Below, in pieces: positions 21,624 through 36,040 of a stretch of 60,226 bases of DNA. The DNA is from Carex sylvatica (Eukaryota > Streptophyta > Magnoliopsida > Poales > Cyperaceae). Positions within the stretch are counted from its first letter, which is position 1; every line of letters starts with the position of its first letter. The position numbers and the translations under genes were made by a program. The DNA lies in contig CAXKVR010000520.1 in NCBI GenBank assembly GCA_964058845.1, positions 1 through 60,226 of the forward strand, read 5' to 3'. The notes beneath the pieces are model-generated. The model was given only the letters and a program-made list of their open reading frames with translations, was not told where the DNA came from and did not search any database.

Positions 21624-24600
21624 ATGGACCGCAGTTGGATGTACGAAGTATCACGTCTATCTGATGAATATATGACAGATGTCGAGAATTTTTATCAGAG
21701 TTGCTACGGAAGATATGGCGAATAAAGGGAGTATCCTGATGTCGTGTCCTTGTCGTGATTGTAACAATGGTAAAAAATTCTCCAACCCGAACCAAATGAG
21801 GAACCATTTAATCCGTCGTGGATTCAAGCAAGGATATAAGTGTTGGTTATGGCACGGTGAGAGTTTGCCAACCAACATAGGTACTGGTACTGAGCATCAG
21901 GAATACCGTACCAGTGGAAATGATGGGAATGATCTACGGAGATTGGAAACCGATATAGGCGCTCGTACTGAGAATTAGGAATACCATACTGAAGAAAATA
22001 ATGATATGGTGGTAGATAGATGTGATAATTTTGATCAAATGTTACGTAATTTAGAAGACAATTTTGATAATAATAAGTAGTATTGTTTATTTGAGAATTT
22101 TTACAAAGATTCTAATAAGGAATTGTATCCTGGTTGTTCTAAATTTTCAAAATTGAAAGGTGTATTAAAATTGTATAACCTTAAAGCATCTATTAGTTGG
22201 AGTGATAAAAGTTTTACTGAGTTATTATAAACATTAAAAGAAATACTTCCGGATGGAAACAAGATACCACCTAATGTTTATGAAGCGAAGAAAATATTGT
22301 GCCCAGTGGATTTGAAAGTTCAAAGAATACATGCGTGTCCAAATGATTGTATATTATATCAAAATGAGTATAAAGATCTTCACGAGTGTCCAAAATGTGG
22401 TGCATCACGTTACAAACCAAAGCAGTTAACCGGCGATAAAAGTGATGATTACAAATCGAATAAAGGGCCTCCGACAAAAGCATTGTGGTACCTCTCCATA
22501 AAACTGAGATTCAAACGTTTGTTCTCAAATGCTAAAGATGTGAAATTAGTGCGTTGGCATGCCAATAACCGGAAAAAGACAGAAAATTACGGCACCCCGC
22601 TGATTCTCCTCAGTGAAGAAATATTGATAGAGAGTTCCCGAATTCGAACGTGACCCTAGAAATCTTAAGCTTGGGTTGAGTGCAGATGAAATAAACAAAC
22701 ACAGTAGCATGAGCAATAAGCATAGCAGTTGGCCGGTTCAATTATGTATTTATAATCTTCCGCCTTGGTTATGTATGAAACGCAAATACATCATGTTGAC
22801 CTTGCTCATATCAGGACCCAAACAGTCCGGGAACGACATAGATGTGTATCTAGCGTCATTGATCGAGGATTTAAAAGAATTATGGCAACCTAGAGTGCAG
22901 ATATTTGATGCATACAACAAGGAGAAATTCACTTTAAGGGCCATAATTTTTCGGCTTATGGAAATTTGTCGGGTTACAGTGTCAAAGGAGAGAAAGCGTG
23001 CCTTGTTTGCCTGGATGATACAGTCGATGTGTGGCTACCTAATTCCTCTAAAAATGTGTACATGAGTCATCATAGATTTCTTCCTGCCAACCACGCACAC
23101 CGAAAGAGAAAGAAAGAATTCAATGGAAAGACTGAGAATACCAGAGTAAATTATCCATTGACCGACAAAGCTGTTTATTCGTGAGTAAAGGATATCAAAG
23201 TTCAATTTGGGAAATTTTTAAAAAAAAGTGGTGAGAAAGAAAGGGGCACTGAAAATTAGTTGGAAGAAGAGGTCAATATTCTGGGATTTACCATACTGGT
23301 AGCACTTAGATGTTCGACACTATCGATGTGATGCATGTGGTTAAAAATGTGTGTGATAGCCTGGTTTGAACATTATTGAATATTCTGGGTAAGACTAAGA
23401 ATGATATCAATGCTTAGAAATACATGCAATTCTTGAACATACGGCCAGATCTACAACCAGCAGAGAAGGAAAGAGAAAATAGAAAATTTTGTACATATCT
23501 AAAATCCGCAATGCATGTGCTGTCGAAAGAAGAGAAAAGAAACTTATTGGAATGACTTCATGGTGTCAAAGTTCCATCTGGATATTATTCGAATATTAAA
23601 AACTTAGTTTCACTGGAAGATTTAAAATTGACAGGAATGAAGTCTCATGACTGTCATATTTTAATGACACAACTTCTTCTTGTTGCAATTCGGGACATAT
23701 TGCCAAAGTGTTAGGCAGACCATCACGAAGCTTTATTTTTTCTTTAACGCCATATGTTGCAAAGTAAATGATCCTGATACGTTAGATACTCTGTAGAAGG
23801 AGGTTGTTGTCACTCTTTGTCATCTTGAAATGTATTTTCTGCCTTCTTTTTTTGATATCATGGTTCATTTAATCGTTCACCTAATTAGAGAAATTAAGAT
23901 GTGTGGACCTGTTTTCTTACGGTACATGTATCCGTTCGAGAGATACATGGGATTGTTAAAGGCATATGTCAAGGATCAATATCGGCCTAAGGGCAGCATC
24001 GTAAGAGCTTATGCTGTCGAAGAAGTTATTGAGTTTTGTACTAATTATATGGATGATGTCAAAGCTATCGGCATCCCTAAATCTCGGCACGAGGGTAGAC
24101 TTCACGGGATAGGCACAATCGATGCAAAATTATTCGAGCCCGATAGTACAACGATGTCACTAGCATATTTCCATGTTTTGCAATACCTCACTGACGTTCA
24201 ACATTTTTGGGACGAGCATATGGCTCTCTTGTGGCAACAGAATCCTAAGAAATCTGATAAGTGGTTAATCGGCGAACACAATAAAAAGTTTGAATGATGG
24301 TTTACATGTAGAGTTATGCAAGATTCGGAGGGAGAAAATATTACAGAAACTGTTAAATTATTGGCTCTTAGTCCAGTCCATGTCGTGAGGACCTTCCAAG
24401 GATATGACATTAACGGGTACACATTTTACACAAGAAATTAAGATTCAAAGAGTACCGTGCAAAACAGTGGATTGACGTTAGTAGCCGTTTCGAGTGATTT
24501 GTCAGATCCTAAAGGTGTCGGACCATCACATACATCAATGTCATATTACGGGTTTGTTGAAGAAATTTGGGAGCTAGATTATAGAAAATTTAACATTCTG

Positions 24601-24972
24601 TTATTTATGTATAAATGGGTCGATAACCGTAGGGGGGTTAAAGTCGACGAAGATGGTTTTATTTTGGTGGATTTCAGTAAGGCTGGATACAAGGATGATC
24701 CATTTATACTTACAAGACAAGCCACGCAAGTGTTCTACGTAACTCATCTGGCCGATCGTTCAAGACATGTTGTCATCTCTGGTAAAAGACGTATCATCGG
24801 GATTGATAATGTGAAAGACGAAGAAACATACGATCATTTTGATGAGATACCACCGTTTTTCACTAGCATGGCATCTTTACCAACCGGTGAGGATAACAAG
24901 ACAAGTCACACGTACAACGATCATAATGAAGGAGAATGGATTGAAGAAGTTCCCACTGGCAACAATCCCTAA
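21624..24972 (+). pseudogene. CACTA transposase (TNP2-like) pseudogene with DUF4218 and DUF4216 regions
   Basis: The start ATG (21624) gives MDRSWMYEVSRL, a typical beginning for these transposases, and directly follows TATAATTGCAG, a plausible 3' splice site ending a leader intron. A frameshift near 21690 leads to the transposase-associated zinc motif (CPCRDC, NHLIRRGF, WLWHGE). The TNP2 region runs from about 22120 to 23700 (LYPGCSKF, HACPNDC, CPKCGASRY, NLPPWLCMKRKY, SGPKQSGNDIDVYL) with many shifts and stops. DUF4218 is at 23830-24297 (YPFERYMG, then a long open stretch), and DUF4216 at 24310-24972 (VEEIWELDY, FILVDF, QVFYVTHLAD). The product cut and rejoined the element ends; this copy is non-functional. 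Confidence 0.9.
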
Positions 24973-27023
24973 ATTTTTATTGGTATGTCAAAATATAAAA
25001 ATATCAAAAATGTGAGTTATTATTATTTAATATTGCTGACTTAAGGAATTTTTCTTTTTTTAGGATGCATTGAAATACTAGACAATGAAAAACATGCAAG
25101 TTATTCTTCAATATTTCTTGTAGCTTATTTCTTTTCATGTTATATGTAAATTTATTACCTTATTTTTTAATTTTTAATGTTATTTTTTAGTAGAATATTT
25201 TATTTCATGTTATAAATAATTTTTAAGTTATTAAGATAATATACTAAAATAATTTGTAAGATATTATACTAAAATAAATTTATATGTCATAATTTTTTTT
25301 AAGATTTCTTATTAAAATAATTTATTAAAACAATTTCATAAAATATTTTTTAAGATGTAATTTGTAAGATAATCTGTTGTAAGATTTCTTATTAAAATTA
25401 CTTCCTAAAAATTATTTATAAATTAGATAGAATATAAGCTACAAAAATATTATTTTAATTTTAATTTTTATAAAATAAACATCCTGATTTTAATTTCTAC
25501 AAAAGTTATTTAGAAAATATCATACACATACACATCCTGATTTTAATTTTTTTAAAAATCATACACATACAAAAATATATAACACACACACAAAACTGAT
25601 AACTATCTGGATCGGTTCCTAGCTTAAAAGCCAATCCATATAGTTATCTAGATCCGTTCTTAGTCTAAGAACCGATCTAGATAGTTACCAGGATCGGTTC
25701 TTAAACTATCTAGATCGGTTCTTAGCTAAAGAACCGATCCAGGTGGTCTATTTCTTACAAAAATTCTTATAATTTTTTTTAAAATAAATTACATATTAAA
25801 AATTATTTTATAAATTATTTTAATAAGAAATCTTAAACAAAATTACTTCCTAAAAATTATTTTGTAAATAATTTATAAATTATTTTAAAAAATAACCTTT
25901 TAAATATCTGATAAGATAATTGATAAAATTTATCTTATAAGTTAGAATATAAAAATCTAATAAATATCTTACAAAGAACCTTATAAATTATTCTATCTTA
26001 CAAATTATTTCTAAAAAGTGAGTTATTTTTTTTATAAATTATCTTGTTAAATATAAGCTACAAAAATTTGTAACATCAAATAAGTTTTTAAAAAGTAAGA
26101 TATTTATTTAATTTTTATATTTTCAAACCAATAAAAATAATAAAATTATTGATAAGAATTTATGTATTAAAATAATTTACAAAAATTCATACACATACAC
26201 ATTTTGATTTTAATTTTTAAAAAAAATCATACACATACAAAAATATAACACACACACACAAAACACTATCTGGATCGGTTCTTAGCTAGGAACCGATCCA
26301 GATGGTCTATTTCTTAAAAAATTTCTTATAATTTTTTAAAAATAAATTACATATTAAAAATTATTTTATAAATTATTTTAATAAGAAATATTAAAAAAAA
26401 TTAATTTCTAAAAATTATTTTGAAAATTATTTTAATAAAATTATTTATAAATTATTTTAAAAAATAATCTTTTAAATATCTGATAAGTTAATTGATAAAT
26501 TTTATCTTATAAGTTAGAATATAAAAATCTAATAAATTATCTTACAAAGAACCTTATAAATTATTCTATCTTACAAATTATTTCTAAAAAATGGGTTATT
26601 TTATTTATAAATTATCTTGTTAAATATAAGCTACAAAAATTTGTAACATCAAATAAGTTTTTAAAAAGCAAGATATTTATTTAATTTTTATATTTTTAAA
26701 CTAATAAAAATAATAAAATTATTGATAAGAATTTATGTATTAAAATAATTTACAAAAATTCATACACATACACATTCTGATTTTAATTTTGTAAAAAATC
26801 AGACACATACAAAAATATAACACACACACACAAAACACTATCTGGATCGGTTTCTAGCTTAAGAACCGATCCAGATAGTTCTGATCTAGATAACTATCTA
26901 GATCGGTTCTTAGCTAGAAACAGATCCTGTTGTTTTATTTATTTAAAAAATTAAAAAAGTTATCTGGATCGGTTCTCATGCTAAAAACCGATCTTGATAA
27001 CTATCTGGATCGGTTCTTAAACG
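24973..27023. repeat. AT-rich CACTA 3' region with a tandem duplication of about 570 bp
   Basis: Very AT-rich DNA. A segment running from a TATTTCTTA stretch to an ACACACACACA / CTATCTGGATCGGTT junction is present at about 25745-26290 and again at 26305-26860 (period roughly 560-574 bp), each copy ending in a GGATCGG/CCGATCC hairpin. No coding potential. Confidence 0.75.
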
Positions 27024-27420
27024 AGGAAGGTGTTTGGAGCACTCTTGTAGTGTCTCCATATGACAAGATAATAGGGCATTTACAACTCTAATAAAACACT
27101 CCAATTGATGCTGTTTGGAGCACTCTAATAGTATCTCGATATGACTAGATAATAGGCAATTACAACCCTAGTACAACACTCCAGTTGAAGGTGTTCGTAG
27201 CACTCTAATAGTGACTCTATATAGCAACGTAATAGCGTATTTACAACCCTAATACAACACTCCAATTGAAGGTGTTTGGAGCACTCTAGTAGTGTCTTCA
27301 TATGACAAGATAATAGGGCATTTACAACACTAATACAACACTCCAGTTGAAGGTGTTTGGAGCACTCTAGTAGTGACTCTTTATAGAAAGATAATAAGAC
27401 ATTTACATCCCTAATACAAC

Positions 27421-28155
27421 ACTCCAATTAATGGTGCTTGTAGCACTCTAGTAGTCACTCTCTATATAGCAAGATAATATGGGATTTACAATACTAAGAA
27501 AACACTCCAATTGAAGGTGTTTGGAGCACTCTAGTAGTGTCTTCATATGACAAGATAATAGGGCATTTACAACACTAATACAACACTCCAGTTGAAGGTG
27601 TTTGGAGCACTCTAGTAGTGACTCTTTATAGAAAGATAATAAGACATTTACATCCCTAATACAACACTCCAATTAATGGTGCTTGTAGCACTCTAGTAGT
27701 CACTCTCTATATAGCAAGATAATATGGGATTTACAATACTAAGAAAACACTCCAATTGAAGGTGTTTGGAGCACTCTAGTAGTGTCTTCATATGACAAGA
27801 TAATAGGGCATTTACAACACTAATACAGCACTCCAGTTGAAGGTGTTTGGAGCACTATAGTAGTGACTCTTTATAGCAAGATAATAAGACATTTACATCC
27901 CTAATACAACACTCCAATTAATGGTGCTTGTAGCACTCTAGTAGTCACTCTCTATATAGCAAGATAATATGGGATTTACAATACTAAGAAAACAATCCAA
28001 TTGAAGGTGTTTGGAGCACTCTAGTAGTGTCTCCATATGACAAGATAATAGGGCATTTACAACACTAATACAACACTCCATTTGAAGGTGTTAGGAGCAC
28101 TCTAATAGTATCTCCATATGACAACATTCCAATTGATGGTGTTTGGAGCACTCTA
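27421..28155 (-). repeat. Higher-order repeat of 245 bp within the satellite
   Basis: Near-identical three-unit blocks start at 27421, 27666 and 27911, recognisable by the words AATTAATGGTGCTTG and TAGTCACTCTCTATATAG. A further related block lies near 31040-31400. Confidence 0.85.
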
Positions 28156-29830
28156 GTAGTGATTCTCTATAGCAAATAATAGGGCTTATACAACCCCAAC
28201 ACAACACCCTAATTGAAGGTGTTTGAAGCACTCTAGTAGTATCTATATATGGCAATATAATATGGTATTACAACCCCAATACAACACTAAAATTGAAGGT
28301 GTTTGGAGCACTCTTGAAGAGTCTCTATATGGCAAGATAATAGGGCATTTACAACCCTAATAAAACACTCCAATTGAAGGTGTTAGGAGCACTCTAATAG
28401 TATCTCCATATGACAAGATAATAGGCATTTACAACCCTAGTACAACACTCCAGTTGAAGGTGTTTGTAGCACTCTAGTAGCGACTCTATATAGCATGATA
28501 ATAGCGAATTTACAAACCTAATACAACATTCCAATTGATGGTGTTTGGAGCACTCTAGTAGTGACTCTATATAGCAAGATAATAGGGCATTTACAATACT
28601 AAGAAAACAATCCAATTGAAGGTGTTTGGAGCACTCTAGTAGTGTCTCCATATGACAAGATAATAGGGCATTTACAACACTAATACAACACTCCATTTGA
28701 AGGTGTTAGGAGCACTCTAATAGTATCTCCATATGACAACATTCCAATTGATGGTGTTTGGAGCACTCTAGTAGTGATTCTCTATAGCAAATAATAGGGC
28801 TTATACAACCCCAACACAACACCCTAATTGAAGGTGTTTGAAGCACTCTAGTAGTATCTATATATGGCAATATAATATGGTATTACAACCCCAATACAAC
28901 ACTAAAATTGAAGGTGTTTGGAGCACTCTTGAAGAGTCTCTATATGGCAAGATAATAGGGCATTTACAACCCTAATAAAACACTCCAATTGAAGGTGTTA
29001 GGAGCACTCTAATAGTATCTCCATATGACAAGATAATAGGCATTTACAACCCTAGTACAACACTCCAGTTGAAGGTGTTTGTAGCACTCTAGTAGCGACT
29101 CTATATAGCATGATAATAGCGAATTTACAAACCTAATACAACATTCCAATTGATGGTGTTTGGAGCACTCTAGTAGTGACTCTATATAGCAAGATAATAG
29201 GGCATTTACAATACTAAGAAAACAATCCAATTGAAGGTGTTTGGAGCACTCTAGTAGTGTCTCCATATGACAAGATAATAGGGCATTTACAACACTAATA
29301 CAACACTCCATTTGAAGGTGTTAGGAGCACTCTAATAGTATCTCCATATGACAACATTCCAATTGATGGTGTTTGGAGCACTCTAGTAGTGATTCTCTAT
29401 AGCAAATAATAGGGCTTATACAACCCCAACACAACACCCTAATTGAAGGTGTTTGAAGCACTCTAGTAGTATCTATATATGGCAATATAATATGGTATTA
29501 CAACCCCAATACAACACTAAAATTGAAGGTGTTTGGAGCACTCTTGAAGAGTCTCTATATGGCAAGATAATAGGGCATTTACAACCCTAATAAAACACTC
29601 CAATTGAAGGTGTTAGGAGCACTCTAATAGTATCTCCATATGACAAGATAATAGGCATTTACAACCCTAGTACAACACTCCAGTTGAAGGTGTTTGTAGC
29701 ACTCTAGTAGCGACTCTATATAGCATGATAATAGCGAATTTACAAACCTAATACAACATTCCAATTGATGGTGTTTGGAGCACTCTAGTAGTGACTCTAT
29801 ATAGCAAGATAATAGGGCATTTACAACACT
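28086..29830 (-). repeat. Higher-order repeat of 615 bp within the satellite, three copies
   Basis: Blocks beginning AGGTGTTAGGAGCACTC at 28086, 28701 and 29316 are nearly identical for 615 bp. The third diverges after about 29830. The minus frames at 28394-28696 and 29009-29311 translate identically. 615 is not a multiple of 81 because one unit in the block is internally deleted. This marks a recent local amplification. Confidence 0.92.
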
Positions 29831-32800
29831 AAGAAAACACTCCAATTGAAGGTGTTTGGAGCACTCTAGTAGTGTCTCCGTATGACAAGATAATAGGGCG
29901 TTTACAACACTAACAAAACACTCCAATTGAAGGTGTTTGGAGTACACTTGTAGTGTCTCCATATGACAAGATAATAGGGCATTTACAACACTAATACAAC
30001 ACTCCAATTGAACGTGTTTGGAGCACTCTAGTAGCGACTCTATATAGCATGATAATAGGGCATTTACAACCATAATTCAATACTCCAGTTGAAGGTGTTT
30101 GTAGCACTCTAGTAGCGACTCTATATAGTATGATAATAGGGCATTTACAACCCTAATTCAACATTCCAATTAATGGTGTTTCCAGCACTCTAGTTGTGAT
30201 TCTATATAGCAAAATAATAGGGCTTATACAACTCCAATACAACACCCTAATTGAAGGTGTTTGGTGCACTCTAGTAGTATCTATCTATGGCAAGATAATA
30301 GGGCATTTACAACACTAATACAACACTCCAATTGAACGTGTTTGGAGCACTCTAGTAGTGTCTCCATATAACAAGATAATAGGGCATTTACAACCCTAAT
30401 ACAATACTCCAGTTGAAGGTGTTTGTAGCACTCTAGTAGCGACTCTATATAGCATGATAATAGGGAATTTACAACCCTAATACAACATTCCAATTGATGG
30501 TGTTTGGAGCACTCTAGTAGTGACTCTATATAGCAAGATAATAGGGCATTTACAACACTAACAAAACACTCCAATTGAAGGTGTTTGGAGCACTCTAGTA
30601 GTGTCTTCGTATGACAAGATGGCGTTTACAACACTAACAAAACTCTCCAATTGAAGGTGTTTGGAGCACTCTTGTAGTGTCTCCATATGACAAGATAATA
30701 GGGCATTTACAACTCTAATAAAACACTCCAATTGAAGGTGTTTGGAGCACTCTTGTAGTGTCTCCATATGACAAGATAATAGGGCAATTACAACCCTAGT
30801 ACAACACTCCAGTTGAAGGTGTTCGTAGCACTCTAATAGTGACTCTATATAGGAACGTAATAGGGTATTTACAACCCTAATACAAGACTCCAATTGAAGG
30901 TGTTTGGAGCAATCTAGTAGTGTCTTCATATGACAAGATAATAGGGCATTTACAACACTAATACAACACTCTAGTTGAAGGTGTTTGGAGCACTCTAGTA
31001 GTGACTCTTTATAGAAAGATAATATGACATTTACATCCCTAATACAACACTCCAATTAATGGTGCTTGTTGCACTCTAGTAGTCAGTCTCTATATAGCAA
31101 GATAATATGGGATTTACAATACTAAGAAAACACTCCAATTGAAGGTGTTTGGAGCACTCTAGTAGTGTCTTCATATGACAAGATAATAGGGCATTTACAA
31201 CACTAATACAGCACTCCAGTTGAAGGTGTTTGGAGCACTATAGTAGTGACTCTTTATAGCAAGATAATAAGACATTTACATCCCTAATACAACACTCTAA
31301 TTAATGGTGCTCGGAGCACTCTAGTAGTCACTCTCTATATAGCAAGATAATATGTGATTTACAATACTAAGAAAACACTCCAATTGAATGTGTTTGGAGC
31401 ACTCTAGTAGTGTCTCCATATGAAAACATAATAGGGCATTTACAACACTAATACAACACTTCATTTGAAGGTGTTTGGACCACTCTAGTAGTGTCTCCAT
31501 ATGACAGATAATAGGGCATTTACAACACTAATACAACAATCCAGTTGAAGGTGTTTGGAGCACTCTAGTAGTGTCTCCATATAACAAGATAATGGGGCAT
31601 TTACAACCCAAATACAACACTCCAGTTGAAGGTGTTTGTAGCACTCTAGTAGTGACTCTATATTGCAAGATAATAGGGCATTTACATCCCTAATACAGCA
31701 CTCTAATTGATGGTGTTTGGAGCACTCTAGTAGTGACTATATATAGCAAGATAATAGAGCATTTACAACACTAAGAAAAGACTCCAATTGAAGGTGTTTG
31801 GAGCACCCTAGTAGTGTCTCCATATAACAAGATAATAGGGCATTTACAACCCTAATACAACATTCCAATTGATTTTGTTTGGAGCACTCTAGTAGTGACT
31901 ATATATAGCAAAATAATAGGGCTTATACAACTCCAATACAACACCCTAATTGAATGTGTTTGGAGCACTCTGGAAGAGTCTCTATATGGCAAGATAATAG
32001 GGCATTTACAACCCTAATAAAACACTCCAATTGAAGGTGTTTGGGGCACTCTAACAGTATCTCCATATGACAAGATAATAGGCATTTACAACCCTAGTAC
32101 AACACTGCAGTTGAAGGTGTCTGTAGCACTCTAAAAGTGACTCGATACAGCAACATAATAGGGTATTTACAACCCTAATACAACACTCCAACTGAAAGTG
32201 TTTGGAGCACTCTAGTAGTGACTCTATATAGCAAGATAATAGGGCATTTACAACACTAACGAAACATTCCAATTGAAGGTGTTTGGAGCACTCTAGTAGT
32301 GTCTCTATATCACAAGATAATAGAGCATTTACAACACTAACACAACAGTCCAATTGAAGGTGTTTGGAGGACTCTAATAGTATCTTCATATGACAAGATA
32401 ATAGGGCATTTACAACCCTAGTACAACACTCCAATTGAAGGTGTTCGTAGCACTTTAATAGTGACTCTATATGGCAACATAATAGGGAATTTACAACCCT
32501 AATACGACACTCAAATTGATGGTGTTTGGAGAACACCAGTAGTGTCTCTATATGGCAAGATAATAGGGCATTTACAACACTGATTCAAGACTCCAATTCA
32601 AGGTGTTTAGAGGATTATAGTAGTATCTCCATATGACAAGATAATAGGGCATTTACAACCCAAATACAACACTCCAGTTGAAGGTGTTTGTAGCACTCTA
32701 GTAGCGACTCTATATAGCATGATAATAGGGCATTTACAACCCTAATTCAACATTCCAATTGATGGTGTTTGGAGCACTCTAGTAGTGATTCTATATAGGA

Positions 32801-33269
32801 AAATATTAGGGATTATACAACCCCAATACAACACCCTAATTGAAGGTGTTTGGTGCACTCTAGTAGTATCTATATATGGCAAGATAATAGGGTACTAAAA
32901 CCCTAGTACAACACTAAAATTGAACGTGTTTGTAGCACTCTGGAAGTGTCTCCATATAACAAGATAATAGGGCATTTACAACACTAACAAAACACTCCAA
33001 TTGAAGGTGTTTGTAGCACTCTAGTAGTGACTCTATATAGCAAGATAATAGGGCATTTAAAACCCTAATACAACACTTCAATTGATGGTGTTTGTAACAC
33101 ACTAGTAGTGACTCTCTATAGCAAGATAGTAGGGCATTTACAACGCTAATACGACACTCCAATTGATGGTGTTTGTAGCACTCTAGTTGTGACCTTATAT
33201 GGCAAGACAATAGAGCAGTCGCAATTCTAATACAACACTTCAATTGAAGTTGTTTGTAGCACTTTGGTA

Positions 33270-36040
33270 GTGACACTATATAGCAAGATAATATGGCATT
33301 TAAAACCTTAATACAATACTCTAATTGAAGGTGTTTGGAGCACTCTAATAGTATCTCAATTTGGCAAGATAATATGGTATTTACAATCCTAATACAACAT
33401 TCATATTGAAGGTGTATGGCGCACTCTGGTTTTATCTCTATAAGGCAAGATAATAGGGCATTTACAACTATAATACAACACTCCAATTAAAGGTGTTTGG
33501 AGCACTCTTGTAGTGACTATATATAGCAAGATTATTGGGCATTTACAAACCTAATACAATACTCCAATTGATGGTGTTCGTAGCACTCTAGTTGTCTCTC
33601 TAAATGGCAAGATAATAGGACATTTACAACCTTAATACAACACTGCAATTGAAGGTGTTTGGAGCACTCTAGTTGTCTCTCAAGATGACAAGATAATGGG
33701 ACATTTACAACCTTAATACAACACTCGAATTGAAGGTGTTTGGAGCACCCTAGTTGACTCTCTCGATGACAAGATAATAGGGCATTTACAACCCTAATAC
33801 AACACTCCATTTGAAGGTCTTTGGAGCACTCTAGTAGTGACTCTATATAGAAAGATAATAGGGCATTTACAATCCTAATACAACACTCAAATTGATGGTG
33901 TTTGTAGCACACTAGTAGCGACTCTCTATAGCAAGATAATAGGGCATTTACAAATCTAATACAACACTCCAATTGATGGTGTTTGCAGCACTCTAGTAGT
34001 GACCTTATATAGCAAGATAATAGAGCAGTTCCAATCCTAGTACAACACTTCAATTGAAGGTGTTTGGGGCACTGTAGTTGTGTCTCTAGATGGCAAGATA
34101 ATATAACACTTACAACCCTAATACAACACTCCAATTGAATGTGTTTAGAGCACTCTAGTAGTTTCTCTAGATGCCAAGATAATATGACATTTACAATCCT
34201 AATACGATACTCCAGTTGAAGGTTTTTGTAGCACTCTACTAGTGACTCTATATAGCAAGATAAAAGGGTATTCACAACCCTAATACAATACTCCACTTGA
34301 TAGTGTCTGTAGCACTCTTGTAGTGACACTATATAGCAAGATAATATGGCATTTAAAACCTTAATACAATACTCTAATTGAAGGTGTTTGGAGCACTCTA
34401 ATAGTATCTCAATTTGGCAAGATAATATGGTATTTACAATCCTAATACAACATTCATATTGAAGGTGCATGGCGCACTATGGTTGTATCTCTATAAGGCA
34501 AGATAATAGGGCATTTACAACTATAATACAACACTCCAATTAAAGGTGTTTGGTGCACTCTTGTAGTGACTATATATAGCAAGATTATTGGGCATTTACA
34601 AACCTAATACAATACTCGAATTGATGGTGTTCGTGGCACTCTAGTTGTCTCTCTAGATGACAAGATAATGGGACATTTACAACCTTAATACAACACTCGA
34701 ATTGATGGTGTTTGGAGCACTCTAGTTGTATTTCTAGATGACAAGATAATAGGGCATTTACAACCTTAATACAACACTATAATTGAAGATGTTTGGAGCA
34801 CTCTAATAGTATCTCAATTTGGCAAGATAATATGGTATTTACAATCCTAATACAACATTCATATTGAAGGTGCATGGCGCACTATGGTTGTATCTCTATA
34901 AGGAAAGATAATAGGGCATTTACAACTATAATACAACACTCCAATTAAAGGTGTTTGGTGCACTCTTGTAGTGACTATATATAGCAAGATTATTGGGCAT
35001 TTACAAACCTAATACAATACTCGAATTGATGGTGTTCGTGGCACTCTAGTTGTCTCTCTAGATGACAAGATAATGGGACATTTACAACCTTAATACAACA
35101 CTCGAATTGATGGTGTTTGGAGCACTCTAGTTGTATTTCTAGATTACAAGATAATAGGGCATTTACAACCCTAATACAACACTCCAATTGAAGGTCTTTG
35201 GAGCACTCTAGTAGTGACTCTATATAGAAAGATAATAGGGCATTTACAATCCTAATACAACACTCAAATTGATGGTGTTTGTAGCACACTAGTAGCGACT
35301 CTCTATAGCAAGATAGTAGGGCATTTACAAAGCTAATACAACACTCCAATTGATGGTGTTTGCAGCACTCTAGTAGTGACCTTATATAGCAAGATAATAG
35401 AGCAGTTGCAATCCTAGTACAACACTTCAATTGAAGGTGTTTGGGGCACTGTAGTTGTCTCTCTAGATTGCAAGATAATATAACACTTACAACCCTAATA
35501 CAACACTCCAATTGAAGGTGTTTAGAGCACTCTAGTAGTTTCTCTAGATGCCAAGATAATATGACATTTACAATCCTAATACGATACTCCAGTTGAAGGT
35601 GTTTGTAGCACTCTAGTAGTGACTCTATATAGCAAGATAACAGGGTATTCACAACCCTAATACAATACTCCAATTGATAGTGTCTGGTGCACTCTAGTAG
35701 TGACATTATATAGCAAGATAATATGTCATTTAAAACCTTAATATAATACTCTAATTGAAGGTGTTTGGAGCACACTAATAGTATCTCAATTTGGCAAGAT
35801 AATATAGTATTTTCAATCCTAATACAACATTCATATTGAAGGTGTATGGAGCACTCTGGTTGTATCTCTATAAGGCAAGATAATATGGAATTTACAACTA
35901 TAATACAACACTCCAATTAAAGGTGTTTGGAGCACTCTGGTTGTATCTCTATAAGGCAAGATAATATGGAATTTACAACTATAATACAACACTCCAATTA
36001 AAGGTGTTTGGAGCACTCTTGTAGTGACTATATATAGCAA
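33270..36040 (-). repeat. Longer-range satellite duplications (blocks of about 1.05 and 1.38 kb)
   Basis: The marked unit with CTAATAGTATCTCAATTTGG recurs at about 33341, 34394 and 35771 (with one change), and again near 39715, each time with the same neighbours on both sides, including a CATTCATATTGAAGGTG unit and a TCTCTATAAGGCAAGAT unit. A partial copy lies near 34800. Confidence 0.8.

Larger units (their letters stand above)
20162..27023 (+). mobile_element. CACTA (En/Spm) DNA transposon, degenerate, 3' end missing
   Basis: The left end is CACTAGTAGAAAAA, the canonical CACTA terminus. Sub-terminal repeats built on GGATCGGTT and its complement AACCGATCC fill 20180-20450 and recur at 25600-25745, 26270-26300 and 26840-27015. 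In between lies a transposase pseudogene. The right terminus, which should read CTACTAGTG, is absent: sub-terminal repeats stop near 27020 and satellite DNA in the opposite orientation begins at once. The element could not transpose as it stands. Confidence 0.9.
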
